This document shows, piece by piece, positions 22,005 to 33,563 of a stretch of DNA of 64,000 nucleotides. Positions within the stretch are counted from its first letter, which is position 1. Each line of letters starts with the position of its first letter. Source of the DNA: Smallanthus sonchifolius (lineage: Eukaryota > Streptophyta > Magnoliopsida > Asterales > Asteraceae); NCBI GenBank assembly GCA_023525975.1, contig CM042039.1, forward strand, positions 13,236,501-13,300,500. The letters run 5' to 3'. The position numbers and the translations under genes are program-made. The notes under the pieces were generated by a model that was not told the origin of the DNA, did not search any database, and worked only from the letters and a program-made list of their open reading frames with translations.

Positions 22005-24172
22005 TGACATCCGGCTAATTAGGGTTAACCCCGTTAACCATTTCTCGTTAAATCTTAACCTAGAAAACTTAATTCCCAAACCTAGGGACTAATTCTATCT
22101 ATTTCTAAAATTAAAATCATGAAAATGCAAGGACTGAATTTGTAATTTAACTAAAGTTGATTCTGTTGACCTTGAAAGTCAACATTGAATGATTTCAAGT
22201 TCCTGTTGACTTTGTAAAGTCAAACTACGCTTGTTCTTGAGCCAAATCCGAATCTCTAATCGAAAATCTGTCCAAACTTGTAACGGTTATGTGTAGTAAT
22301 GACTCAACCGCTCATCATTGATGCATTATGGTGCGTAATTGTGCGAATTAATCCCATCATTGCACATTCAAGTCGTAACCGTTGACTTCACCCAGATTAC
22401 TCACCAATTCGCAACAATTCAAACTTTCACACTGAAATTGAACCCCTAAAAACTTAAATCGCATCCCTCTGAATTTACTGCACCAGTCAATTCCACCGGG
22501 GTTGAAGCCCGATTCGTCGGAGACCAAGCTCACGCAAATCGGAACCCCATTTACTCATACACCATCAATTCGAGCACCATTCTGGTAATCAAGCACACCC
22601 TTAATTTCGTTTTAGTATCTAGATTGAAAGCCCTATGCTAATCAGGGCTTACAACATTGAATTAAACACGAATGAATCCTAGGGTTCATACTCATTCAGG
22701 TTTAGTCGAAATCTACTCCAGACTCAAGTTAAATTCAATCAAATGGTATGATCAGATTCGAAAACAGTTACACTTTGAAAGCCCTATGCTAATTTGATCA
22801 TATAACATCGAATTGAACTCAATCCCGTATCTAGGATTTGTTCATATGACGAATTGGGGGGTTTTGACCCTAGAGTCAATCTAAATCCAATTAAACTATA
22901 TGGATAGACTCGCCATAATCTACTCCCTGAAAGCCCTATGAATCCAAACACTTTTATTATAAGAATCAACAGATTTGATTTCACATTCTTAAAGTAGGGT
23001 TTCGGGTTACGAATAAGAAATTAATGAATTTACACTTAATGATTTTGCAATCAAACCTCAATACAGATTCGTATGAAAGTATTGAATGAAACCCCTATGT
23101 TATCTTGGCTAATCGCGATCAAATTCAAGGGAATTGGGACTGGTTTGGATTAAGTCTCGCAAAGGGGAAAGAACACTGAGCCTGTAGTTAATAAAATGAA
23201 TTATAATGACTTTTTGTCGTGATTCCCTAGCCGAAGGGCATGGTTAAGTCTTCAGGCTGATACATAGGAGACCCGGGTTCGAAACCGGTCTCCTGTAATA
23301 ATTTTTTTTGGGTTTTCCATGGTTTCCATTTTTAAAACTAATCCCCATATTATTTTAATAATATATTAATATGTTTTGACACAAGAAAATACCCGAAGGC
23401 TCGGGATTGAATTTAGAATATATTTTTGAGCATTTAGGTTAAATTAAAAATAATATAATTTATTATATTATTTCCCATGGCTATTATCAAATTCATAAAA
23501 ACACGCAAACAATGGTTTTATATTCGGGTTTAGATTTATAACCCATTTTTAATTATTATTTCCCACATTTTAAAAATAATATAATTTTTTATTACCTAAG
23601 CATACGAGTTCGAAATAAAAATAATGTATTTATTATTTTTGTCACGTAAATAATTATCATGTTATTTCGACAAATTTAAAAATAATATAATAATATTTTT
23701 TTCTTTAGACCATTATTTTAATGGTAAAAACACACGAATACATATTTAATAAGATTATTCGTAACTAGGAACTTTTGATACAAATCGCGTCTACCTTAAT
23801 TATTGAATTAAGAAATATTATAGACCCGAGGACACGTTTGTCTACCCGTTGATCCTAAGTATATTTTACGACATTCGATCTTTCCATCTCGTCACAATAT
23901 CTCATGTCTCCCTAATTATTATGATTATAATTCCAGGGCATCCGTTGATCGTTCACAGGCACACACTTGTGTTTCTATTGCATCCTTGTGCGGTGTTGTT
24001 TACTACGTTTACACACAACTCAGGTGAGTTTTCACGGCACCTTTTACTGTTTTAAATAGGGGGAGAAAACATGACACAAACTATTTTAGATTACTGTAAT
24101 TCATATGTTATCACTGTTGAGGCTAAGCGTAACACACTATCACTGAAAGTCCTCACACACATTTCGAACCGT
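22005..24172 (+). repeat. X 3' LTR, part 1
   Basis: Starts TGACATCCGG after the polypurine tract (possibly two bases earlier, with TG mutated to TT). It is collinear with the 5' LTR without the MULE. GGTGAGTT occurs at 24023-24030. Cut at 24173 by Y; the left TSD ACCGT is at 24168-24172. Confidence 0.8.
23221..23309 (+). promoter_or_regulatory. tRNA-like A/B box pair in X 3' LTR
   Basis: An A-box-like GGTTAAGTCTTCAGG and, at 23276-23286, GGTTCGAAACC (B box) are followed by TTTTTTTT (23302-23309), a Pol III terminator-like run. Around the B box AGGAGACC and GGTCTCCT form an 8-bp stem like a T arm. Probably a SINE-derived or tRNA-derived insert fixed in the LTR. Confidence 0.4.
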
Positions 24173-25850
24173 TGATATACCATCATTTATACATGTTTTA
24201 CATGTACAATTATCCCCATATATAGCCCAAATTATAGAGAATATGATAATATATGATACTTAATCCACTTATTTATGTTACAATAAAATAATTAACCCTC
24301 GCATACAAAAACATGAAGAAAACACCAAAAAAGGCAAAATCAGCATTCGAAAGCCAATTGAACGAAACCGGACGCATGGATTCAAACCAGAAAGTCAAAA
24401 AGTCAACAGGGACCAAAATATGGCAATGCACAGTCGTGCATTGCTATGCACGGTTGTGAAAACCCTATTTTAGGTCCCTTTACTTCCCTGCTCTGCCAGA
24501 TTCCATCACATGCAAAAGATGTGTGCTTTGGACGACCGTGCATCCCAATGCATGGCCGTGCATTACCAAATTCTGAGTCTATAAATAGCAAGCTCATTCT
24601 AGTGTTTTAGGTGTCCAAGATGAAGAGGTGTGAAGGCCTTAGTTCTCTGCTAAGAGCCGAAACTCTCTCGGTTTTGGTCCATTTAGCTTTTTCTTTTTAT
24701 TTCTTTTCTAAGTCTTGTAATATGAACTTATTCTTCTCGTTCGAGTAAATCAAGAGGCAACCTATACCCACTCTCCCTTGGTGTTGGAACACTTCCACAC
24801 ATTATCTAAGTATTAGTGGAGTCACTTGTATGGTCATTCATGGCTAGTCCTCTTGTGTTGCTTGAGTTGGTTGAACTTTAATTAATTAATGAAGTATTTT
24901 TACTAAGTTATGTTTTTAAAGTCTTTACTATAAGTTATCTAAAAAGACCAGAATAAGTGATCGTTAAATCAATCTAATAATCTTTTATCTTGTGAGTTAC
25001 TCAAGCAAGACTTATCGTTTGGGAATCTTATTCAATATTTGTACGGTCTATATACAAATCTTGGTGCTAGTCCGGCCGGTTAGTCTAGATATAATATTAC
25101 AGATTGATTGGAGTTTTGGGTATTCAGCAGGCCGTTTGAGCCCTAATCGGACCAGGCGGTTTGTGTCGGTAATTCTCTACTTCTCTCGTATCGGCTTGCA
25201 GAGGACTTCTAGCGGGAGCCATGGGGTTTGATCTTGAGAAGAAAAGTCTTATTTATTTGAAATAATATTATAAGTAAAGACAACTATTTAAGAACATAAT
25301 TAGTTAGGTCCGAGCGTTCATAAAGTACCTTTGGAGGAAGTCGTGCATTCCGACTTACCGGAAGAAGTTACAAGACCAGACGTACGTCAGTCACAAGGAT
25401 AATAAGTCCGAATAATGAATTGTGATGATACCGACGGACTTGACACCCCGTTTAGGGTCTGTTATATTAATTAAGGAACAGTAGGCCGACCGTATCCACT
25501 GTTCCGTTACGACATACTAACTCCCATATCGAAAGGGTTAGTACTAGTAACTTTGACTAACCTTACTTCAAATATAGCATTAATTAACAAAAGATAACAA
25601 CTAGAGTAACACCTTAAACAGAATAATAGTTCTAATTACATTTCTTAACTTTGATTTTTCTTTTAAACAAAACCCATTTTCCAACTTATTATTCTAGTCA
25701 GACAATAACGAGGGGTGAGTACGTGATCCGTGTCCATGGTTCGATACTTGGTTCTTACCCAAAACTATATTACGCTGTGATAGGTAGACTGGCCTATTGT
25801 GTGTGTTTTAATTTAAAGTAATTATCATTTTATAAATTTAAAACCTGATC
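24173..25850 (+). repeat. Y 5' LTR, 3' end missing
   Basis: Starts TGATATACC. TATAAATA box at 24580-24587. U3 holds the palindrome at 24423-24444 (arms GCAATGCAC and GTGCATTGC). Homology to the 3' LTR stops at CCTGATC (25850), whereas the 3' LTR runs 61 bp more to ACATCA. No primer binding site is recognisable just after the break. Confidence 0.75.
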
Positions 25851-26391
25851 ATGGTATTTGTGTTATTTACATCTATCTTTGCATGAATATTCAAGGATCC
25901 GGACCGCGAAGTTTTTGTTAAGAAAAATAAACAAACATAAGTACCGCCATTCGAAAGCAAAAACATTTTTTCTTAATTAGGCGTAACGCTTTCAAATGGT
26001 TTTTACGTGTTTAATATTTTTGTTTTTGATAATAACAAGTTCGATACTCTGATGTTGGATTGCACAGAATGAGGTAAGTTTTCAAGTATAAGTTCAGGAT
26101 TTTTGTTGATGACATTTCCCGTTGGCCACGGTTATATTTTTTAGGTAATACGTTTTGAAAAAAAAATTAAACTATTTTTTAATTAAAAACATAAAATTTA
26201 TTTTCTAAAAACACTAAGCTGAAAAATTTTAAAAAAAAAACTGGTCAAATAGGGGGAATGCATGGACGCACGACCGTGCATTAGCCAATCGCGGGTCTGG
26301 GTTTAAAGATAACAGTAGCATCAGTCATCTTAAAACCCCTGATTTCTCAAGATTTCTCTCGTTTCTTCACTCTAATCTCTCTCCAAAGGAA
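25851..26391 (+). other. Y leader region
   Basis: AT-rich untranslated leader with a GCACGACCGTGC palindromic motif near 26268-26279, similar to those in the Y LTR. No primer binding site recognised. Confidence 0.5.
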
Positions 26392-27431
26392 ATGGCTGAA
26401 TCATCCAGGTAAGCAGGACGAAAAATAAGGAATATCCGTTCGGGATCCCATACAAGATCATCTTTGTTTGCCCGAATGAGTGGTTCACTACCAACTTCAC
26501 AATCTCCTCCACCACCTTTCAATCCCCAGCCTATGACAGAGTTACCACAAGACTTGAACCCATGACTTATCTTTGACCCCGATGTGCCATCGAGGTCCAT
26601 GCTTACCAGCTCTTAGCCACCTTACTAACACAAACCTTTGGGATACATAAAACCATCTGCTATCCAACTTTAGAGGACGTTCTTTGCTATTAGGGAAGAA
26701 CATACTATGATCTCACTCTTGAGTTCTTAGATTCTTTTGAGTTCGATAGGACAGTGGTAAATATGGAAACGCAAGATTGTGTGAGGTTTAGGATGGCCAG
26801 ACAGTGGTATGTAATGACTCTGGCGGAATTTTGGGTAAGGATGGGATTGCACAAGCATAGGGAGAGGACGGAACCGATCTTCACCAAGGGAAAATCAGAG
26901 TTTGCAGAAGGTGAAGCCATGATATTTTGGAACAGAATCGGGTCAGGACTCTTTGACCCGCATACCCAGAAAAGCACCAGGATAAAACACACTCTCTACC
27001 GTTACCTGCATCGATGTATTGTCCTTTCTATTGGGGGAAGGAATGATAGCACTGGGGTGGTAACCGTGAAAGACCTCTTCCATCTCCATTGTCTGATTGA
27101 TCAAGTTCCCTGTAACCTAGCCTACAACATGGCTAAATTCTTTACCCGAGCCACAGGCTATAGTTCCGACAGCCACATCTTTGGAGGACCATACATCACC
27201 CATTTGGCTCAATACTTAGGAGTTTTGTCACTGGCGAATCTTGGACAAATCCAAGATATGGATCTACCCATTCAACCTATAGACACCCAGGTAATGATCA
27301 ATATGCATATGATGAAGAAGTTTAATGGGGTGTATCGGCGGGTGGGACACTGGGGGAATATCTGGACAAGTGAAGTGGAAGATTCTGAGGACGAGAAGTG
27401 CCAACGGGGCGACTGGGATATCAAGGCCTAG
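26392..27431 (+). pseudogene. Athila-type ORF1 protein relic
   Basis: A reading frame probably began at ATG 26392 but stops after six codons. The best-kept part is the 225-codon frame 26754-27431, with LAEFWVRMGLH, FWNRIGSGLFDP, a RYLHRCIVLSIGGRNDSTGVVTV-type block, and HIFGGPYITHLAQYLGVL. These resemble the plant Athila ORF1 / putative plant transposon protein domain, a gag-like or accessory retrotransposon protein of unclear biochemistry. Stops and frameshifts lie between 26410 and 26750. The C-terminal tail is acidic and ends at a stop in 27429-27431. Confidence 0.65.
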
Positions 27432-28760
27432 ATGTGTATCACACCACTGTTGATCCCACTATGCTGGATTTGAGGATCCACATGGGTTAATTGGGACATA
27501 CGATGGATGGCATGCCGCAAGACTTTTACGATCACACTCATGATCCGTATGCCCACCAGCAGTATTAGCAGCAGCCTCCCGGCCCACACCCACAGTGGCA
27601 GCGTCCTCCCTTCCCGTAGCTACTCTCTTTACCCTTCATTTTTTATATTTGTGGTTATTATATATTTGTGGTTCTTGACTTTGAACAATGTTTATTTTTT
27701 GTTTTTCTGGACACGTACCATTTTTACCGGTTACAAGAGTAACCGTTGACATGGTGGCATTGCCACCAACCTATTCGGCCGCCATCTATTGGCGAATATT
27801 AGTTTAATTTTCTGTTTAATATTTTCTTTTTGTTGTTTGAGCATTGCATAGCATAACAGGGATATATAGTTTTTGGAAGCACATATAAATCAAGTTGAGG
27901 AAATCAACCATACATATAATGGTGATGCATCAAAAGGGGAGTTTCAGTTCTCTTTCACCCTTTTCCTACCTATGACAACTATTAAATAACATATTTTCGT
28001 ATAACAAAGACATTGTCAAATTCTAAGTATGGGGTGTTAGGGAACTCACCAATGCATCGGCAACCTAATGATGTCCCAAGTATTACAAGTGCATGATTAA
28101 CAAGTATTCGATCATATGAATAGAAATACACATAGAAGTCAATAAAACATTTAAAAAAAAAACAACCTATAAAGTTGTGAGCTTCATAAATAATCTAAAA
28201 GCTTAAAGTCTTAAAAATCATTTGGGTAAAAACAATCTTATAAAAAAAATAATTTGAAATACCGTTGAAATGAATCAAGGAAACAAATAGGGAAGATTAG
28301 TAAGCACAACAGAAAGAAATAAGTTTATGCACATTTTTACTTTTAAACCCCTTTATCTTCCGTTTCATGTTAGAATTTGAGCCTATCCAAGCATTATCAT
28401 ATAACACATCAAGTTTTTGACACCATTGCCAAATTTTACATGCTCATTTCGTTTGATAGAGTGTTTGCTAATTATTGCTTTGCATGTTAGAACTTATGTA
28501 AAACATACATTTCAAGATCATGGACTAAAAGAATGCATAAAAATGATTGAGGCATTACGATTCACCCACTTTATTTAGCCTTCTTACTCTCTTTCACCTA
28601 CCCTAAACATTATCCCCTAGTTAACCCCTTTGAGCCTAAACCCTTTTCATTTCTAAAACCGCATTTCAAACCCATAAACGACATCAAGTTTTTTGCGGCG
28701 TTTACCTTTTTTCCTATTTAGTTGGAAGTCAACTTGGCTATGATATGAGGAGCAATTATC
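27432..28760 (+). other. Y internal non-coding region, left of W
   Basis: AT-rich with poly-A tracts. At 28022-28039 TCTAAGTATGGGGTGTTA closely matches the true polypurine tract before the Y 3' LTR, as a second internal copy. No protein motif. CATAA at 28761-28765 is the left TSD of W. Confidence 0.5.
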
Positions 28761-28765
28761 CATAA

Positions 28766-30818
28766 TGTAACATCCCAAAAATAGTAATTCAGTAAACAAT
28801 AACGCGATAGACGCTTAATCGTCATAAAACAAAAGAAAAACTGATGGGCTTGGGCTCGGCTCCAACGGGCCGATGAAAGCCCAGGTATATAAGGGGCAAG
28901 GCAGCCCACTTCACCATTTCATGTTCATTTAATCATTCTAGAGAGAGAAAGGAGAGCTCGGGTCTAGAGAGAGAAAGTCAACGGATCGACACGAGATTGA
29001 AGGAGCACGTTACCGCTGAGCTCGTGAGTAAAACCTTCGAATCAGAAATCCAATCCAGGTAACGATTCGACCATACTCTGAGTTTTTGTTTGTTTTGGGG
29101 TTTCTCGGGTTTTAGCTAAATAGGAGGCGTTTTTATGGATGAAACTAGAAAATAAGCTTAGAACTAACATCTAGAGTGAAAACCGCACCTTTTGATCAAA
29201 GAAAATTTTAAGATTAGCATGATCGGATTAACATGCAAGAATTGCGGACTTGTCCAGTAAACAGGTGATGCGTACTTATCAAGTACGCAGTAGGGACGTC
29301 CTGCATATTGTAAGTACGTAGGAGAAAGATCATGCGTACTTACCAAGTACGCCGGAGAAAGATCATGCGTACTTACCAAGTACGTATGAGAAATATCATG
29401 CGTACTTACCAAGTACGCAGGAGAAAGATCATGCGTACTTACCAAGTACGTAGGAGAAAGATCATGCGTACTTACCAAGTACGCAGGAGAAAGATCATGC
29501 GTACTTATCAAGTACGCATGAGCAAGGCCCTGTGCACTTACTAAGTGCGCATGCAGCAGACCAGTAAGTAAAGTCAGTATGTTTTAGAATGGTTAAACTG
29601 TTAGAGTCGGGATTGGGTCTGATGTGTATTTAATCAGATAGTACGTGACATTATTGGACCTTTGTTTAGGACAACCAAGACTAGCTTAACAGGTGAGTTC
29701 TATGTGCCCCCTTCTATGTTATGTGCAAGTCATTTTAAATGTTTTGGGGCTGAAGTGTATACACTAAATGAATAAATGCTATGAATGTCAATGTGATCAT
29801 ACGTGGTAAACAAATATATATATATACTTATATAAGAAAATGAATTATGAATGAAGAATGAAACGTATGATTATAAAGAATGAATGAAAGAAGGACATAA
29901 CGTAAATGAATGAAATCTTGCTTTATATTATAAATATTGCATGTTATGAATGTATGTAAACATTATGAACCCTTCTATGACAACGGCTACTTCGGTAGAC
30001 GGACGACCACGTGACTATTTTGCAACCGGGACAAAAACGTTCCTTCGCAAGCTAGGACGTATATTAAGGCACTAATGGACGGTCGAAGCAATTGCCTTAA
30101 CTAAAGTAGAACAGTTGCATACATAATGGTCGCGTGGGAAACGGATGCCCTAGGGCATACGGACAAAAGAACGGACTACGACGGTAGGACGGTTTAAGAG
30201 CGGACGGACAAAGGTTGTCGGACGGATTTATGAAAGAACGGACGGTTTTTTAGAGCCGGACGGTTAATGAAATGGGCTACGATGGTAGTCCCACTGCGAT
30301 GTCTTTGTGACATTCGCGACAAGTGTGATGGGTTGATCTCCCTTAAGATTATGGCCAATAACTGTTCTCCCCCCAAAGTAAGTATGTATGTACATATGTA
30401 TATAAATAAAATGAATATTATGTGTGAACAGTAAAGTAAAGAATATGTAAAAGCATGAATATTACGTATGTTATGTACACATATATATAAAATATTCATG
30501 ATTAGATAAGTATTATGTATGATTGTCCTTAAACTAGAACTCACCAGCGTTAGCTGACTTTTAGTATACATTTCTGGTAAAGGAAGAAAGGGACGTGCGA
30601 TGGCGTGAAGGTTACCCGGCACAAGACTGACATCCCACATTTATTTATATTAAGACAATGTTAAGTATTTAATTGTTAAGACTTCCGCTGTTATGTCATG
30701 TAATTTGAATGATGTTTGCTTCCGCTACTTCTGAATGTTTTAAATTTAAGTTCAGTATTTATGACTTTGTTTATGAGTAAATCCAACAACTGAGGTTATC
30801 CGGGAAAGTGGCCTTACA
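28766..30818 (+). repeat. W 5' LTR
   Basis: TATATAA box at 28886-28892 followed by AGAGAGAGAAAG tracts. Then a nine-unit hairpin array (29269-29561), GGTGAGTTCTA at 29692-29702, three CTAC-NNNN-GTAG mini-hairpins (29987, 30176, 30277) and TAGAACTCACC at 30535-30545, an 11-base perfect complement of the earlier motif. Confidence 0.9.
29269..29561 (+). repeat. 33-bp tandem hairpin array, nine units
   Basis: Each unit holds TGCGTACTT, three bases, AAGTACGCA, then a GGAGAAAGATCA linker. The nine-base arms pair perfectly in most units. Because 33 is a multiple of three, frames run through both strands, but they are artefacts. The outer units are more diverged. Confidence 0.95.
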
Positions 30819-30821
30819 AGT

Positions 30822-30833
30822 TGGTATCAGAGC
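30822..30833 (+). other. W primer binding site (tRNA-iMet type)
   Basis: TGGTATCAGAGC three bases after the LTR end, complementary to the 3' end of initiator methionine tRNA. Confidence 0.9.
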
Positions 30834-31171
30834 AATAGTTTGAGAGATTCAGACATCCCTAAATGTCTAGCCTCAAGCTGATTATGGGACCAATGCACGG
30901 ATGTCAGTATGGGTAACCAACACCAACGCCAGCACGGTAAGTAAGTACTAGAGTTAATACACTTGGATAAGAATAGATACCTTAACTTAGAATAAATAGA
31001 TGTCAATGTCACAACCGAATTGAAGAGTTTTGAACCCGAAAAGCAATGTAAATTAGTAATCACAAACCGGTCACTGTAATTAAAAATTTACCTTGCTCGT
31101 ACTGTTCTAAACTATGATCTGAAGGAATGGCATTGATGTATTCCCTTATAACTATCAGGAAACTAGGAACT

Positions 31172-32200
31172 ATGGCTGGTGGAGGAAGAACAGGACGCCG
31201 AGGCGGTCGCACTGGCCGAGTAGGTAGACCCCCGTTGAATCAAAGACTAGAAGAAGAAGATAGTGTGCACGCAGAATACACCGAGAGTGTGCACGAAACA
31301 GAAGTGACCCCAACTGGAGACGACAATCCAGGGCCGATACAGTTGGAACCCGAAGTCAGGGATGCTATTGCCCGTGAAGTTATGCTCACTCTGAAGAAAG
31401 TATTGCCTGATCTACTATCCAAGGCACTAAAGAAAAGTAAAGAGGATGATGAAGGAGGCCATGAAGAGAAAGTGTATGATAGTGATGGGGATGAAGTGAA
31501 AATGGGATCAAGCAATCGTGGGTGCACTTACAAAGGATTCAAAGATAGAAACCCACCCAAGTTCGATGGGAGCAAGGATTCAGTGGCAACGCTCGAATGG
31601 ATTGAGAGGATGAACGCTGTAATTAACATCAGCGAGTTTCGACCGGACCAGGCGGTTAAATATGTTGCTCATTCTTTCACCAACGAAGCACTAGGTTGGT
31701 GGAGAAACATTCAGAGAACAAAGTCGCCAAACGCTATTGCCAGAATGACATGGGAAGACCTGAAGAAGCTCATAATCCAAAAGTTCTGCCCACAGAACGA
31801 GATTGATCGTGTGGAGAACGAGTTCCTAAACTTTAAGGCGGGCAGCAAGACGCACCGACAGTATACCTCTAGATTCAATGAGCTAGCTCAACTGGTACCC
31901 CACCTGGTGGAGACAGAAGAGCGAATGATCAAGTATTATGTGAAGGGCCTACCTCAAAGGGTCCGTGTCCATGTGAAAGCCAACCTACCCTCGACCTTCG
32001 AGTCGGTAGTGAATCTGAGCGGAATCGTCTACGATGATTATGCCAATGAGGACCCACCAACAGAGACCCAAAAGAGAAAATGGGAGAACATGTCTAGAGG
32101 CACCGGAAAAGGGAATGTAACAACTGAAATTAAGAAGCCAAGGTTGGATGAATATGAAACATGCAAGAAATGTGGAAGGCAACATCTTGGCGAGTGTTGA
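31172..32200 (+). pseudogene. W gag, interrupted by a TGA
   Basis: The frame opens at 31127, but the likely true start is the second ATG at 31172, giving a Gly/Arg-rich N-terminus. A Ty3-type capsid (Retrotrans_gag) follows: ATLEWIERMNAVI, FTNEALGWWRNI, KKLIIQKFCPQNE and ENEFLNFKAGSKTHRQY blocks. The first cysteine motif CKKCGRQHLGEC ends at a TGA (32198-32200). The frame continues unchanged afterwards, so this is a single point mutation, probably from CGA. Confidence 0.85.
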
Positions 32201-33059
32201 ATCGGCACCACCGTGTGTTATAAGTGCGGGAGGCCGGGGCACTACTCCCGAGATTGTCTGAAGGGTGTCAAGTGCCAAAGTTGTGGAAGATATGGACACC
32301 AGACTAGGGATTGCAGGAAAACTAGACAATCCGGTTCGGGAAAGGAAAAGGAAGCTGAAAAGGAACAACCGCAGGCTAGGACTCGAGCCTACGCCCTGAC
32401 TGAGGAGGAAGCAAGGGGAAACCCTGATGTTGTGTCAGGTACGTTCCTAGTAAATAACGAACATGCTGCTATTTTATTTGACTCTGGTGCTAGTAAAAGT
32501 TTTATATCCAACACATTTAGTCGTAAATTAGGATGCACTATCAACACCATAGTAAAGGCCTTTAGCGTACAAACTGCCGTTGGTAAAAATTAGGCAGTAT
32601 TTCAAGTAACAGAGAATTGCATCATAGAAATAGAGGGTCATAAGTTCCCTTCTAGATTATTCCTTCTCACTTTAGGAGGATTCGATATAGTATTGGGTAT
32701 GGATTGGCTAGCTGCCAACGAAGCTCAAATCATATGTAAACGTAAGAGGATCCACCTCAAGGCTCCTAGCGGCAGTCCAATTACGGTTTATGGGGATTGG
32801 AATGGCACGATGCCGAACATCATCTCGATGATCAAGGCCGAAAGTTACATCGGTTGCGAAGCTTATCTGGCATATGTTATTGATGATAGAATGAAAATAA
32901 ATGAACTCAAGAATGTACCCGTGGTGTGCAACTTTCTGGAAGTATTCCCTAAGGATCTACCTGGGTTACCACCCGATCGGGAAATAGAATTTCAGATTGA
33001 CTTACTGCCAGGAGCTGAGCCTGTTGCCAAAAGCCCCCTAACGACTGTCTCCGTCAGAA
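32201..33059 (+). pseudogene. W zinc knuckles and aspartic protease
   Basis: Same frame as gag. Two CCHC knuckles, CYKCGRPGHYSRDC and CQSCGRYGHQTRDC, bind the RNA genome in intact relatives. Then the retropepsin site ILFDSGASKSFIS. A TAG at 32591-32593 breaks the frame, which resumes with GGFDIVLGMDWLA and the linker to RT. A one-base shift around 33036-33044, in a C run, moves RT into the next frame. Confidence 0.85.
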
Positions 33060-33563
33060 ATGAAAGAATTGATGTCTCAACTAGAGGAACTAACAGAAAA
33101 AGGATTTATTAGGCCGAGCATCTCACCGTGGGGCGCTCCGGTACTATTTGTAAAGAAGAAAGACGGCAGCATGCGCGACGGCAGCATGCGCATGTGCATT
33201 GACTACCGCGAGTTGAATAAGAGGACAGTAAAGAAGAAATACCCACTGCCTAGAATAGACGACCTTTTTGATCAACTGCAAGGTGCGAGTTGGTTCTCAA
33301 AGATCGATCTTAGGTCGGGGTACCATCAGTTGAAAGTAAGAGAAGAAGACGTACCAAAGACCGCGTTTCGCGTGCGTTATGGGCATTATGAGTTTCTCGT
33401 GATGTCCTTCGGATTGACCAACGCACCAGCATCGTTCATGGATTTGATGAATAGAGTATGTCAACCAATGTTGGATCGATCGGTGATAGTTTTTATAGAC
33501 GACATACTGGTATATTCGAAAAGTGAGGGTGATCACCACTGTCACCTAAAGGAGGTTCTGTAG
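33060..33563 (+). pseudogene. W reverse transcriptase
   Basis: RT blocks are well kept: FVKKKDGSMR, MCIDYRELNKRT, SKIDLRSGYHQL, FGLTNAPASF and the catalytic VIVFIDDILVYS with both Asp. Unlike X, five residues (DGSMR) are duplicated in frame by a 15-bp repeat at 33162-33176 and 33177-33191. The frame ends at TAG 33561-33563 and continues in phase. Confidence 0.9.

Noticed and set aside
23221..23300. A tRNA gene in the X LTR
   Set aside because: A/B boxes and a T-arm-like stem are present, but no acceptor stem or anticodon arm can be built.
29164..29544. Open frames on both strands coding for STHDLSPAYLV-like and MRTYQVRRRKI-like repeats (also 36244-36576)
   Set aside because: They run through the 33-bp hairpin array; 33 is a multiple of three, so frames stay open by arithmetic. 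The region is LTR.
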